Assembly (NCBI RefSeq): GCF_022690685.1 | Contig: NZ_JALCYY010000005.1 | Location: forward strand, 62,001 to 126,000 | Direction: 5' to 3' | DNA length: 64,000 bases | From: Anaeromyxobacter terrae | Lineage (GTDB): Bacteria > Myxococcota > Myxococcia > Myxococcales > Anaeromyxobacteraceae | Shown here: positions 46,008 through 60,301 of the stretch, one piece after another | Numbering within the stretch: position 1 is the first letter of the stretch | Layout: the number at the start of each line of letters is the position of its first letter | Notes under the pieces: model-generated | Database searches by the model: none | What the model was told of the DNA's origin: nothing | Seen by the model: only the letters and a program-made list of their open reading frames with translations | Program-made: the position numbers and the translations under genes

Positions 46008-46385
46008 TCACGGGCGGGCGCGCAGCACCTCGGCGACCGCGGACGTGAGCGCGTCGGGATCGACGGGCTTGATGAGCACCGCGTCGACCTCGCGGCCGCG
46101 CGCCCTCGCGATGTCGTCGCGCTCCGCCCACCCTGTGACGATGACGACCGGCACCGTCGGGGCGATGGCCTTCGCGGCCTTCGCCATCTCGAGCCCGCCC
46201 ATGCCGGGCATGCCGACGTCCGTGACGACGACGTCGATCGAATGCTCGGAGAGCGTCTTCAGCCCCTCCTGCCCGCTCGCGGCCGACAGCACCGCGTAGC
46301 CGGACGCCTCGAGGACCTCGGCCATCAGCTCCCGGTTGTCGTCGTCGTCCTCGACGAGGAGGACTCGAAGGCCGCTCTGGTCCAC
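46008..46385 (-). CDS. Single-domain response regulator (CheY-like)
   Basis: A 125-residue receiver. GTG 46385 is chosen because AAGGGGG lies five bases upstream. The phospho-acceptor Asp is in VVVTDVGMPGMGG, the acidic pair in LLVEDDDDN, the switch Thr in VIVTGW and the Lys in VLIKPVDP. There is no output domain and no kinase next to it, so it probably shuttles in a phosphorelay with one of the orphan kinases. Confidence 0.92.
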   Translation of the reverse strand: MDQSGLRVLLVEDDDDNRELMAEVLEASGYAVLSAASGQEGLKTLSEHSIDVVVTDVGMPGMGGLEMAKAAKAIAPTVPVVIVTGWAERDDIARARGREVDAVLIKPVDPDALTSAVAEVLRARP

Positions 46386-46440
46386 CTGGCCCCCTTGGGT
46401 TGGCTCGGCCCCGACCTGGTGCCGGCGACAGTAGAGCAAT

Positions 46441-46474
46441 GCTCCCCCCGAGCGCGAGCGCCCGTGGGGGGAGC
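46441..46474. terminator. Terminator between acyl-CoA ligase and receiver genes
   Basis: Perfect 9-bp stem GCTCCCCCC / GGGGGGAGC (46441-46449 and 46466-46474), 8 bases after the ligase stop on the minus strand. No T-run, so it may be a hairpin for both directions. Confidence 0.45.
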
Positions 46475-46481
46475 CCCCCGG

Positions 46482-48296
46482 CTACTCCACGTAGAACGAG
46501 TCGAGGAGGTCCTTGTAGTTCTGGGTGACGACCTTGCGCTTGACCTTGAGCGTGGGCGTCAGCTCCCCCGACTCCTGCGTGAAGTCCCGCGGCACGATCG
46601 CGAACTTCTTGATGGTCGAGTAGCTCGCCTGCTTCGCGTTGAGCGCGTCGATGGCCTTCTGGACGTGGGCGCGCACGCGCGGGTCCTCGTGGAGCGCCGC
46701 GCCCGCGGGGACGCCCGCGTCCGCCGCCCACTTGCGCGCGTTCTCCTCGTTGAGCGTGACGAGCGCCGACAGGAACTTGCGCTTGTCGCCGTGCACCATC
46801 ACCTGCGAGACGAGCGGCTCGGTCTTGAGCTCGTTCTCGAGGTTCTGCGGCGCGACGTTCTTTCCGCCCGCGGTGACGATGATGTCCTTCTTGCGGTCGG
46901 TGATCCGGAGGTGCCCCGCCTCGTCGAGGTAGCCGATGTCGCCCGTGTACAGCCAGCCGTCCCGCAGCACCTCCGCGGTCGCCGCCGGGGCGTTGTAGTA
47001 CTCCTTCATCACGCCGCCGCCCCTCACGAGGACCTCGCCGTCGTCCGCGATCCGCACCTCGGTCCCCGGCACCGGCGGGCCGACCGTGCCGATCCGGTTC
47101 TGGCCCGGCCGGTTCACGAACGTCCCGGCGGAGGACTCGGTCAGGCCGTAGCCCTCGAGGATGCTGAACCCGAGCACGCCGAAGAAGTGGGCGATCTTCG
47201 GCGAGAGCGGCGCGCCGCCGGACACGAAGAGCCGCATGCGCCCGCCGAACCGCTCGGCGAGCGCGTGGGTGAGCTTCGGGAACACCAGCTTCTTGCCGAC
47301 GAGGAAGCCGAAGGACGAGTAGCTCTTCCCCTGATCGGCCGCGGTCGCGTACTGGTCGAAGCTCTCCATGGCGAGCTGGAAGAGCTTGCCCTTCAGGCCC
47401 GGCGTCGCGAGGCCCTTCGACACGACCGTGTTGTAGGCCTTCTCGAAGATGCGCGGCACGGACGGCATCACCGTCGGCCGCACCTCGGAGGCGTTGTCGA
47501 GGATCTTCTCGAGCGACTCGACGAACGCGCAGGTCGCGCCGGTGGCGAACCAGACCGCCTCGATGACCTTCGCGAACGAGTGGGCCATCGGCAGGAACAT
47601 GAGGACGAGGTCGTCCGGACCGATCAGCCGGATCTGCTCGACCGCGTACCCCTCGTAGACCCAGTTACCGTGGGTGAGGACGACGCCCTTGGGGTTGCCC
47701 GTCGTGCCGGAGGTGTAGATGAAGCTCGCCGGGGCGTCGGGGCCGATCGCGGCGAGGCGGGCCGCGTGCGCGTCGGGGTTCGCCCGCCGCCACTCCTCGC
47801 CCATCCGCTCCAGGTCCGCGAGCGTGCGCTCGAACGGCCCCGCCGCCGGCCCGGTCGCGCGGATGATCGCCTCGAGCGCGGGGAGCTTGTCCCGCACGTC
47901 GCGGATCTTCGCGACCTGCACGTCGGTGTCGCAGAAGACGAACCGCGCCCCGGAGTCGGCCAGGATGTACTGGCACTCGGCGGCCTTGTTCGACTGGTAG
48001 ATCGTGACCGTGATCCCCGCCGCGCCGAGGACGCCGAGGTCGGCGAGGATCCACTCGATGTTGGTCTCGCCGATGATCGCCACGCGATCGCCGGGCCGGA
48101 GCCCGATCGCCGCGAGCCCGTCGGCGACGTCGCGCGCGCGCCGGGCGAGGTCGGCCCAGGAGACGTCCTGCCAGCGCCCCTCGCGCTTCATCTTCACGGC
48201 GGTGCGCTCGGCGCGCGCCGTCGCCTGCCCCTCGAACAACGCGACCAGGTTCCGCGCGGCGGGCGATCTCGTGTTCAGCTCGGCCTCGGCGATCAT
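46482..48296 (-). CDS. Long-chain fatty-acid-CoA ligase
   Basis: A 604-residue AMP-forming ligase of FadD15/ACSL type. The P-loop SFIYTSGTTGNPKGVVLTH, EGYGLTES, GWLYTGDIG and the C-terminal catalytic Lys region TPTLKVKRKVV are present in order. GGAGAACGCG precedes ATG 48296. It activates fatty acids for beta-oxidation or lipid synthesis and fits the SCP2/racemase neighbours. A TPR protein gene is 10 bases upstream in the same operon. Confidence 0.95.
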   Translation of the reverse strand: MIAEAELNTRSPAARNLVALFEGQATARAERTAVKMKREGRWQDVSWADLARRARDVADGLAAIGLRPGDRVAIIGETNIEWILADLGVLGAAGITVTIYQSNKAAECQYILADSGARFVFCDTDVQVAKIRDVRDKLPALEAIIRATGPAAGPFERTLADLERMGEEWRRANPDAHAARLAAIGPDAPASFIYTSGTTGNPKGVVLTHGNWVYEGYAVEQIRLIGPDDLVLMFLPMAHSFAKVIEAVWFATGATCAFVESLEKILDNASEVRPTVMPSVPRIFEKAYNTVVSKGLATPGLKGKLFQLAMESFDQYATAADQGKSYSSFGFLVGKKLVFPKLTHALAERFGGRMRLFVSGGAPLSPKIAHFFGVLGFSILEGYGLTESSAGTFVNRPGQNRIGTVGPPVPGTEVRIADDGEVLVRGGGVMKEYYNAPAATAEVLRDGWLYTGDIGYLDEAGHLRITDRKKDIIVTAGGKNVAPQNLENELKTEPLVSQVMVHGDKRKFLSALVTLNEENARKWAADAGVPAGAALHEDPRVRAHVQKAIDALNAKQASYSTIKKFAIVPRDFTQESGELTPTLKVKRKVVTQNYKDLLDSFYVE

Positions 48297-48306
48297 CGCG
48301 TTCTCC

Positions 48307-49083
48307 TCAGTCGGCGAGCTTGCGGCGGGCGATCTCCTGCCAGCGCCGCTCCTCGGCCTCGTCATAGCGTCCGGGCGTGGCCGCGGCAGCCTTCTCGAGC
48401 TGCTCGCGCGCCTCCCGGTGCCGCCCCTGCTTGCGGTAGGTGTCGGCGAGGTAGACGCGCGCCCGCACGTTGTCCGGGTTCTTCCCGAGCGCGTCCTTGA
48501 GCGCCCGCTCCGACTTGCGCGCGTCGTACTTGGGCCAGGGCAGCTCGAACCAGAAGCGCCCCCAGGCGGTCTGGATCGCGCCGCTCTCGAAGTTCGGGTC
48601 GATCTTCTCTGCGTGCGAGAGCCGGTCCTTGAACTTCCCCTCGAGGCCCTCGCGCAGCGCGCGCAGGATCCCGAGCCCGAGGGCGTACTGGCCCATGCCC
48701 GCCGCCGCGTAGTCCCAGCCCTCGACCCGCGCCGCGTTCGCCTGGATCGCCCGCTCACCGTAGTCCCAGGCGCGCTTGCCGATCCGCGTCTGCTCGGCCT
48801 TGGGCAGCGCCGGGTCGTCCGCGAGCCAGACGTCGAGGCGCGCACGACGCCAGAGCACCTCGTAGTCGCCAGGCGCGAGCCGCTCGGCCTCGTCGAGGGC
48901 GGCGCCGACGGTCGCGAGCTGGGCGGGATCGGCCCGTCGGACGTAGGCGGCGTCGGCGCGCGCGATCAGCGACGCGAGGGAATGACGCGCCGCGTCAGGC
49001 GCCGATCCGGTCTGACCTGGCGAGGCGAGCGCGATCGCGAGCCCGAGCGCGAGGGCGGAGAGCATGAACGTGTTGTTGCACAC
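48307..49083 (-). CDS. Secreted TPR-repeat protein
   Basis: A 258-residue protein with a signal peptide (cleavage near SPGQTGSA) and at least five tetratricopeptide-like helical pairs, for example ALDEAERLAPGDYEVLWRRA and LKDALGKNPDNVRARVYLAD. ATG 49083 is the first start; MLSALALGL at 49065 is a good alternative. TPR proteins of this size often act as periplasmic scaffolds. It is co-transcribed with the acyl-CoA ligase. Confidence 0.75.
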   Translation of the reverse strand: MCNNTFMLSALALGLAIALASPGQTGSAPDAARHSLASLIARADAAYVRRADPAQLATVGAALDEAERLAPGDYEVLWRRARLDVWLADDPALPKAEQTRIGKRAWDYGERAIQANAARVEGWDYAAAGMGQYALGLGILRALREGLEGKFKDRLSHAEKIDPNFESGAIQTAWGRFWFELPWPKYDARKSERALKDALGKNPDNVRARVYLADTYRKQGRHREAREQLEKAAAATPGRYDEAEERRWQEIARRKLAD

Positions 49084-49157
49084 CCGCGCCCGCCCGCGCA
49101 GGCTCCGGACGGAGGTCGTTCACGATCCGTCACGCGAAACGGGGCCGGGGGGCCCGG

Positions 49158-50387
49158 TCAGCCGGCGCAGATGAGCTGGATCTGTACGCGATCGCCCTGC
49201 TGGAGCCGGCACGCGTTCTGGAACGTGACGGTCGCCGGGCGCCCCGCGAGGGGAGGTGTGTAGACCGCGCCGGCCGTGGCGGCTTCCGCGGTCCCGTCGA
49301 GCGCCACCGTGCAGGGGATGGCGGCGAGGCCTGCGCGATCCACCCCGACGGCCAGCATGCGCCAGTCGGCCGGGGTGCCCTCGAGCGGCACGGACTGCGC
49401 GACGAGCAGGCCGGCGATGTCCTCGAGGATGCTCTTGAAGCTTGCGTCGCAGATGGAGCCGGTGCGGGTCCGCACCGTCCCGAGCGCGCTCGCGAGCTCG
49501 GTGAAGCGCAGCCCGCCGTCGAGCGCCGTCCCGCACGCATTGTTCGCGCAGCCCTCGCACGACGGCTCTCCGCTCGCCGGATCGACGCCGACGATGGACG
49601 CGACCACGATCTCCCGGCTCTCCCCTGCGATGGGCGCGTGCAGGAAGTCGACGACGTCGCCGATGGGATCGAGGCTCGAGGCCTTGAAGGCCGGGTTGTG
49701 GCAGTCGATGTCGTCGATGGCGAACGGCTCCGCCGTGTCGGAGCAGTCGTCCTCGTCGGAGACGAAGACGACCGCGAGCCGGGCCCCGTCCCGCAGGAAC
49801 CCTTCGTTCGTGCCGTCGGCGATCCGCTCGGAGAGCGCGAGGCGCGCCGCCCGGAACGGCTGCTCCTTGAACGTGCCGTAGGTGCCTACCCGCACGTTTG
49901 CCTTGAAGTCGTCGACGAGCGTGGGCGACGAGGCGGCGAGGATGCGCGCCCCGCCGAAGCCCGTCCCGGCCGTCCAGACGATGTCGCCGGCCACGCCGAC
50001 GCCGGGTGAGCTCTGGTGGATCGCGATGAGCGCGCCGTCGGGGAAGGGCTTGCCGCTCGCCGGGCCGCCCGTGTACGTCTGTCCGAGCGTGGAGGTCGCG
50101 CCGTAGTCCTCGACCGACGTGGTGGTGACGCCGATCTGGAACTCGTTCGCGACGGGCGCGGCGACGAGCGCGTCGATGAACGCGTAGAGGTTGTCGCGCA
50201 GGTTCGCCTGCTCCGCGTCCATCGAGATCGAGTCGTCGATGACGAAGAGGATGTCCGTCTTCACCGCGGCGGGGACGACCTGCGTCGACTCGCAGCGGGT
50301 CACCGCGCCGGACGGCACCTGCTCGCAGGCGGCGAGCGCGAGCGCGCCCGCCGCGAGGAGTGATCCGGCGCGGACCGCGCGGCTCAC
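49158..50387 (-). CDS. VWA-domain Cys-rich lipoprotein
   Basis: A 409-residue lipoprotein from GTG 50387. Signal peptide and lipobox end in ALAACEQ. The von Willebrand A fold starts DILFVIDDSISM, whose DxSxS is the metal-binding MIDAS motif. CEGCANNACGTAL and other Cys pairs suggest disulphides. The GTG overlaps the stop of the upstream paralog (GTGA). This pair type is typical for myxobacteria; adhesion or cell-surface recognition is a plausible role. Confidence 0.8.
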   Translation of the reverse strand: MSRAVRAGSLLAAGALALAACEQVPSGAVTRCESTQVVPAAVKTDILFVIDDSISMDAEQANLRDNLYAFIDALVAAPVANEFQIGVTTTSVEDYGATSTLGQTYTGGPASGKPFPDGALIAIHQSSPGVGVAGDIVWTAGTGFGGARILAASSPTLVDDFKANVRVGTYGTFKEQPFRAARLALSERIADGTNEGFLRDGARLAVVFVSDEDDCSDTAEPFAIDDIDCHNPAFKASSLDPIGDVVDFLHAPIAGESREIVVASIVGVDPASGEPSCEGCANNACGTALDGGLRFTELASALGTVRTRTGSICDASFKSILEDIAGLLVAQSVPLEGTPADWRMLAVGVDRAGLAAIPCTVALDGTAEAATAGAVYTPPLAGRPATVTFQNACRLQQGDRVQIQLICAG

Positions 50388-52219
50388 GGCTGGCACTCCG
50401 GCGCCGTGGAGCCGGGCGCGCAGCACACGCAGGTGCCGCGGCCGGTGCCCGGAGGCGTGTAGCAGCCCCAGTCCTCCACCCGGCCCCCGAGCGCCTGCTG
50501 GCACTCGGTGCGCGTCGTGCAGCCGCCCGGCGGGTTCAGCGCGATGTAGTCGGCGGAGTACGTCTCGCCCGGATCCGCCTCGCAGTTGCCGGTGGCGTGG
50601 TTGATGTAGATGAACTTCGAGACCTCGACCGCGTCCCCCGGGTCGGCGGTCGCCGTGAACCACCAGTCGCAGCGCACGGCGGCGCCGGTCGCGTCCTTGC
50701 AGAGGGGCTGATCCACCGCCGCCGCGAAGGTCGTGCCGGCCGGGGCGGGGCCGTTGCAGGTCTTCCTCGGCTGGCCGTTCGTCTTGGCGATGCGGAGGAG
50801 CGAGATCTGGCCCTCCGCGGGCTCGGTCTGGAGCTGCAGCCCGACGGGCGGCTTCACGATGTCGGCGAGCTCGTCGAGGAGCGAGCCGAAGTCCGGATCG
50901 CAGACCGATCCCGTGATCACGTCGGCTCCCTTGGCGCGAAGCGCGTTGGCGGCCGCGAGGAGCCGGTTGCCGGGGGCCTGGCCGCCGCAGTTGTCCGTGC
51001 CCTGGATGCAGACGCCGGCGTGGTTGGGGCAGTCGGTCTGGCAGCAGAGCCCGGCGGTGCACGTGTCGCCCGAGCAGGAGGTCTGGGCGGCCGGGAAGAT
51101 GAACGCGGCGCCGAGCGGCCGGCCCAGGCCCGCGAAGTAGTCCACGATCTCGTTGACCGGGAACTGCTTCTTCTTCGTGGGATCCGTGGACTCGTAGTCG
51201 CGCACGCAGGCGTCCGCGCCGGTCGGATCCGCGCGCATGACGATGCCCGCGCTGGGGTCGTCCGGGGACGAGCAGTCGTCCTCGTCGCCGACGAACACGA
51301 GCACGAGCTTGGAGTCCTTGCGCGGCCACTCGGCCGTGGCCGAGGCGGTGCGGGTCGAGGGGGCCCACGACGCCTGGCCGGAGATCGTGTACGTGTCCTT
51401 CTGCCGTCCGGCGAGCGCCTTCTGCAGCGCGAGCCGCCCCGCCTGGAGCGCCTGCTCCTGGCCCGAGCCGCAGGTGCCGACGATGACGTTGCCGCCGACG
51501 GACGCGCTCCCGACGAACCAGTCGATGAGCTGCTGGCGGGTGAAGCCCTGGCGGTTCTTCTGCGTCGCCCCGTAGAGCTCCTTGTCGAAGTGCAGGACGC
51601 GCGGGTTGGCGGCCGAGGCCTTGTCGTCCCACGACACGAAGTCGCCCTGCGGGTACGCGGCGCCGTCCACGGCGAGGCCGACCGGGCTCCCCTGGCTCGT
51701 GCAGAACGCGAAGTCGTAGGTGTGCTCGATCTGCCCGCAGCCCGCCGCGCCGTTCCCGCCGAGCTGATCGGCGAGGACGTTCGTCTCGCGGCTGCACTTC
51801 ACCGCCTGGCCGTCCTTCCCGAGCATCGGGGCGCCCGCGGAGTTGACACACGTCCCCGACTGGCACGTGTACGTGAAGGAGCTCGCGTACTCGGGGTTCC
51901 AGTACACCGACGTCGTGGTGACGGCGATGTGGAAGTCGATCGGCGAGCGCCCGGCCGCCGCGCGCTCGGCGTTGAACCGGTCGAGGTTGTCGACGAACCG
52001 CGTGAAGTTCGCGGCGAGCTTCGCCTGCTCGGCCGCCATCGATCCCGAGTCGTCGACGACGAACAGGATGTCCGCGGACGAGAGGTCCGAGAGCGTGACC
52101 CGCTGGTTGCCCGGCTGGACCAGGCAGTGGCCGACGGGGTTGAAGTTGTAGTCCTGGCACCCGGCCGCCGCGAGCATTGCCAGCGGGGCGAGCGCGCGGA
52201 CCGCGGACGATCGCGCCAT
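50384..52219 (-). CDS. VWA-domain Cys-rich lipoprotein, larger paralog
   Basis: A 611-residue lipoprotein from ATG 52219, with lipobox AAAGCQD. DILFVVDDSGSM is the MIDAS motif of the VWA domain. A central block has CSGDTCTAGLCC and CPNHAGVC, and the C-terminus GRGTCVCC. It shares the order VWA, DEDDCS, Cys-rich tail with the downstream gene; both have FVGDEDDCS or FVSDEDDCS, so they arose by duplication. Surface location is expected. Confidence 0.85.
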   Translation of the reverse strand: MARSSAVRALAPLAMLAAAGCQDYNFNPVGHCLVQPGNQRVTLSDLSSADILFVVDDSGSMAAEQAKLAANFTRFVDNLDRFNAERAAAGRSPIDFHIAVTTTSVYWNPEYASSFTYTCQSGTCVNSAGAPMLGKDGQAVKCSRETNVLADQLGGNGAAGCGQIEHTYDFAFCTSQGSPVGLAVDGAAYPQGDFVSWDDKASAANPRVLHFDKELYGATQKNRQGFTRQQLIDWFVGSASVGGNVIVGTCGSGQEQALQAGRLALQKALAGRQKDTYTISGQASWAPSTRTASATAEWPRKDSKLVLVFVGDEDDCSSPDDPSAGIVMRADPTGADACVRDYESTDPTKKKQFPVNEIVDYFAGLGRPLGAAFIFPAAQTSCSGDTCTAGLCCQTDCPNHAGVCIQGTDNCGGQAPGNRLLAAANALRAKGADVITGSVCDPDFGSLLDELADIVKPPVGLQLQTEPAEGQISLLRIAKTNGQPRKTCNGPAPAGTTFAAAVDQPLCKDATGAAVRCDWWFTATADPGDAVEVSKFIYINHATGNCEADPGETYSADYIALNPPGGCTTRTECQQALGGRVEDWGCYTPPGTGRGTCVCCAPGSTAPECQP

Positions 52220-52243
52220 CGTTGAAGCCTCCGATCCGCCGGG

Positions 52244-52271
52244 ATGATAGCCCTCCGCCGCCAGCCGGCAA
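52244..52271 (-). promoter_or_regulatory. Promoter of the VWA lipoprotein operon
   Basis: TTGCCG (52271-52266) and TATCAT (52249-52244) on the minus strand with a 16-base spacer. Confidence 0.45.
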
Positions 52272-52378
52272 ACTAAGGAAGCGAGCGACGCGGGCCTACA
52301 CCGGCGACTTCGTGCGCGCACGGGGCCACCTCGCCGGCTCGAGCGCCCGGCCGCGTCACGCCGCGCCGCGGCGGCGCG

Positions 52379-53935
<1,557 letters not shown>

Positions 53936-53962
53936 CGCGGCCTCCGGCGCCGATGTACGAAG

Positions 53963-53997
53963 CGCTCGCCCGTCGAAGCCTGTCGAGTGGGCGAGCG
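53963..53997. repeat. REP-like hairpin 1 between guaA and guaB
   Basis: Perfect 9-bp stem CGCTCGCCC / GGGCGAGCG around GTCGAAGCCTGTCGAGT. The loop is related, in reverse orientation, to that of hairpin 2. Confidence 0.6.
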
Positions 53998-54016
53998 GAA
54001 CCGCCGCGCTGCGCCG

Positions 54017-54044
54017 GCTCGTGGTCGACAGGCTCGCCACGAGC
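54017..54044. repeat. REP-like hairpin 2 between guaA and guaB
   Basis: Perfect 8-bp stem GCTCGTGG / CCACGAGC around TCGACAGGCTCG. The TCGACAGGCT core is a common intergenic palindromic-repeat sequence. Confidence 0.6.
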
Positions 54045-54055
54045 GAGGGGGCGGA

Positions 54056-58058
<4,003 letters not shown>

Positions 58059-58080
58059 GCCTCGCGTCCGGTCGGGTCCG

Positions 58081-58761
58081 CTACTCCCGCTCCGCCTCGG
58101 ACGCCAGGGCGGGCGGGGCAGCGCGACGCCCTTGCGCCCACCGGAAGGCGAAGGCGAGGAGCACGACGGCGACGCCGAGCAGGATGTAGTTCGAGAACCG
58201 CCCGGCGACGCGGGTCGCCGCGTGGAGGTCGGAGCCGAACCAGAAGCCGACGCACACCCACAGCGGCGCGGAGACGAGGGCGGCGACGCCGTCGAAGAGC
58301 AGGAACTCCCAGTACGGCATGCGGGCGTGGCCGACGGTGAAGAAGGTCGGCGCGCGCAGGCCGGGCAGGAAGCGCGCGAACATCACCACCACGTTGCCGC
58401 GCGTCCGGACCTTCCGCTCGACGAGCTGGAGCTTCTCCGGCGTGATGATCCGGCGGAGCGGGCGGAAGTCGGCGATGTGCGTCCCGAACCTTCGCCCCGC
58501 GAAGAAGATCACCGAGTCGCCGGCCAGGATCCCGGCGAGGCCCATCGCGATCATCGTGAGGAGCCCCTCGTCGTGGAGCATCCCGGACAAGGTCGCGTGG
58601 GTCAGGTCGGACGCGAGCCAGGCGAGGGCGCCGGCGGACACGAGGACCACGTCCTCCGGCATCGGCAGGCCGAACCCGCAGAGGAGCAGCATGAGGAAGA
58701 CGACGCCGTAGCCGACGTGGAGGGAGTGGCCTCCCAGGATGGCGACCAGGCGTTCGAGCAT
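58081..58761 (-). CDS. DedA-family membrane protein
   Basis: A 226-residue protein with about five membrane helices. GLPMPEDVVLVSAGALAW and FFAGRRFGTHIADFRPLRRI, then RFLPGLRAPTFFTVGHARMP, are the DedA/VTT signature region (E/D and Arg residues in re-entrant loops). DedA proteins are undecaprenyl-phosphate or lipid flippases. The start is ATG 58761. It is convergent with the PilZ-Hsp70 gene. Confidence 0.92.
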   Translation of the reverse strand: MLERLVAILGGHSLHVGYGVVFLMLLLCGFGLPMPEDVVLVSAGALAWLASDLTHATLSGMLHDEGLLTMIAMGLAGILAGDSVIFFAGRRFGTHIADFRPLRRIITPEKLQLVERKVRTRGNVVVMFARFLPGLRAPTFFTVGHARMPYWEFLLFDGVAALVSAPLWVCVGFWFGSDLHAATRVAGRFSNYILLGVAVVLLAFAFRWAQGRRAAPPALASEAERE

Positions 58762-58866
58762 GCGGCCTTCGTTCTCCTCGAATTACCTCGAAACCGGGCG
58801 CGGCGTCACGCGCTCAGAGCGCCGTTCGTGTCTCGATGTCTCGACGCCCCCCCGGACGAGAACGAC

Positions 58867-58891
58867 GGGCGGGTCGCGCCGCTTCCCGCCC
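58867..58891 (-). terminator. Possible terminator after the cyclic-nucleotide-binding gene
   Basis: Seven-base stem GGGCGGG / CCCGCCC (58867-58873 and 58885-58891) 36 bases after the stop, no T-run. Confidence 0.35.
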
Positions 58892-58926
58892 GCCCGCACG
58901 GAGGGGGGGCAGGGAGGCGAGCGTCC

Positions 58927-59385
58927 CTAGATCGCGCGACGTGCGGCGAGCTCCCGGAGGGCGTCCCGGTTCTCGGCGACCTTCTCGGCGAGATCGCCGG
59001 CGATGGCGAGCGCGAGCTTGAGGCAGGCCTGCGGCTTCTGGGGCTGGAGGCGCACGAAGTCGCGCTGCGTGATCTCCACGACCTCGCAGGCGGTCGCGGC
59101 CACCGCCGAGACGAGGCGGACGCTCCGGCCGAGCAGCGCGAGCTCACCGAGGTGCTCGCCCGCGCCGACCACGGCGAGCTCCTTCTCCCCCTCGGTCGTG
59201 CGCCGCGAGATGCGGACGGTGCCCGACTTCACGATGAAGAGCGACTCGCCCACCATGTTCTCGGCGAACAGCGGCGTGCCCGCCGGGATGGCCTTCTCGA
59301 GCGCGATGCCGGCGAAGATCCTGAGCCCGGTCTCGGTGAACTCCCTGAAGAGCGCCGCGCGCTTCAGGGCATCGAAGGCGGTCAT
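58927..59385 (-). CDS. Cyclic-nucleotide-binding-domain protein
   Basis: A 152-residue stand-alone CRP-type cNMP-binding domain: LFAENMVGESLFIVKSGTVRI, then GEHLGELALLGRSVRLVSAVA with the phosphate-binding GE(L)xL. There is no DNA-binding helix-turn-helix, so it is likely a sensor or effector-type domain. Its ATG overlaps the stop of the gamma-carbonic-anhydrase-like gene by four bases. Confidence 0.88.
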   Translation of the reverse strand: MTAFDALKRAALFREFTETGLRIFAGIALEKAIPAGTPLFAENMVGESLFIVKSGTVRISRRTTEGEKELAVVGAGEHLGELALLGRSVRLVSAVAATACEVVEITQRDFVRLQPQKPQACLKLALAIAGDLAEKVAENRDALRELAARRAI

Positions 59386-59909
59386 CCCCCACCCCCCTCG
59401 CCGCGGTACCGCGCGGCGTATCCCGCGTACCGCTCCGCGGACGTCCGGAGGAATGCGCGCTCCTCGGGCGTGAGCTCGCGCCGGGGCTTCGCCGGGGAGC
59501 CCAGCACCAGGGTGCCGGGCGGCACGATCGTCCCGGGCGCCACGAGCGCTCCGGCGCCGACCATGGCGTCCGGCCCCACCACCGCCCCGTCCATGACGAT
59601 CGCGCCGATCCCGACGAGGCAGCGATCGCGGATGGTGCAGCCGTGCAGCACGGCACGGTGACCCACCGTCACGTCGTCGCCGATGACCGTGGGGTGCGTC
59701 CCGGAGGTGACGTGGACGACGGTGAGGTCCTGGAGGTTCGTGCGCGCGCCGACGCGGACGTGATTCACGTCGCCGCGCACGACGGTACCGAACCAGATCG
59801 ACGAGCCCTCGCCGATCTCGACGTCCCCCACCACGACCGCGTTCTCGGCCACGAACACGGATCCGTGCAGGCGGGGCGCCCGCCCGGCGTAGGGCGCGAT
59901 GAGGGGCAT
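59382..59909 (-). CDS. Gamma-carbonic-anhydrase-like / YrdA left-handed beta-helix protein
   Basis: A 175-residue protein of hexapeptide repeats, for example GEGSSIWFGTVVRGDVNHVRVG. Zn-ligand-like histidines lie in HVTSGTHPTVIGDDVTVGH and HGC, the usual gamma-CA/YrdA positions. Members bind metal, and most bacterial ones lack carbonic anhydrase activity. It overlaps the next gene and touches the VanZ-like gene stop (59909). Confidence 0.92.
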   Translation of the reverse strand: MPLIAPYAGRAPRLHGSVFVAENAVVVGDVEIGEGSSIWFGTVVRGDVNHVRVGARTNLQDLTVVHVTSGTHPTVIGDDVTVGHRAVLHGCTIRDRCLVGIGAIVMDGAVVGPDAMVGAGALVAPGTIVPPGTLVLGSPAKPRRELTPEERAFLRTSAERYAGYAARYRGEGGGG

Positions 59910-60301
59910 CAGCGGCGAATGCTAGCCCGCGCACCTACACGCCGCAAGATGAGCGCCATCGCCGCCGCGCCCGCGGCGGCGCCGAGCGCGTCGGAGGCGA
60001 GGTCGGCGGGATCCGACGAGCGGTTCGGCACGAACGACTGGTGCCACTCGTCGGTGGCCCCGTACGCGGTCCCCACCGCGATGGTGAGACCGAGCGCCCT
60101 CCAGGGCCGGAGCCGCCAGCCGCCGAGCGCCCCGCACACGAGCGCGCCGAGCACCGCGTACGCGCCGGCGTGCAGGAGCTTGTCGTGATCGAAGAGGCTG
60201 CGCGGCAGCGCGGGGAACGGGTTCGACTGGGAGGACGCCCAGAAGATGAGCGCGGCCCAGGCGACCGCCCCCGCGGCGAGGAGCGCCGTGCGCGCGGTCA
60301 C
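59909..60301 (-). CDS. VanZ-like membrane protein
   Basis: A 130-residue protein with about four membrane segments. Key residues HDKLLHAGAYAVLGAL and TDEWHQSFVPNRSSDPADLASDALGAAAG match the VanZ-like family (HxxxY...DExxQ). GTG 60301 overlaps the miaB stop by four bases. VanZ homologs can affect teicoplanin sensitivity or cell-wall lipids; here the role is unknown. Confidence 0.88.
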   Translation of the reverse strand: MTARTALLAAGAVAWAALIFWASSQSNPFPALPRSLFDHDKLLHAGAYAVLGALVCGALGGWRLRPWRALGLTIAVGTAYGATDEWHQSFVPNRSSDPADLASDALGAAAGAAAMALILRRVGARASIRR

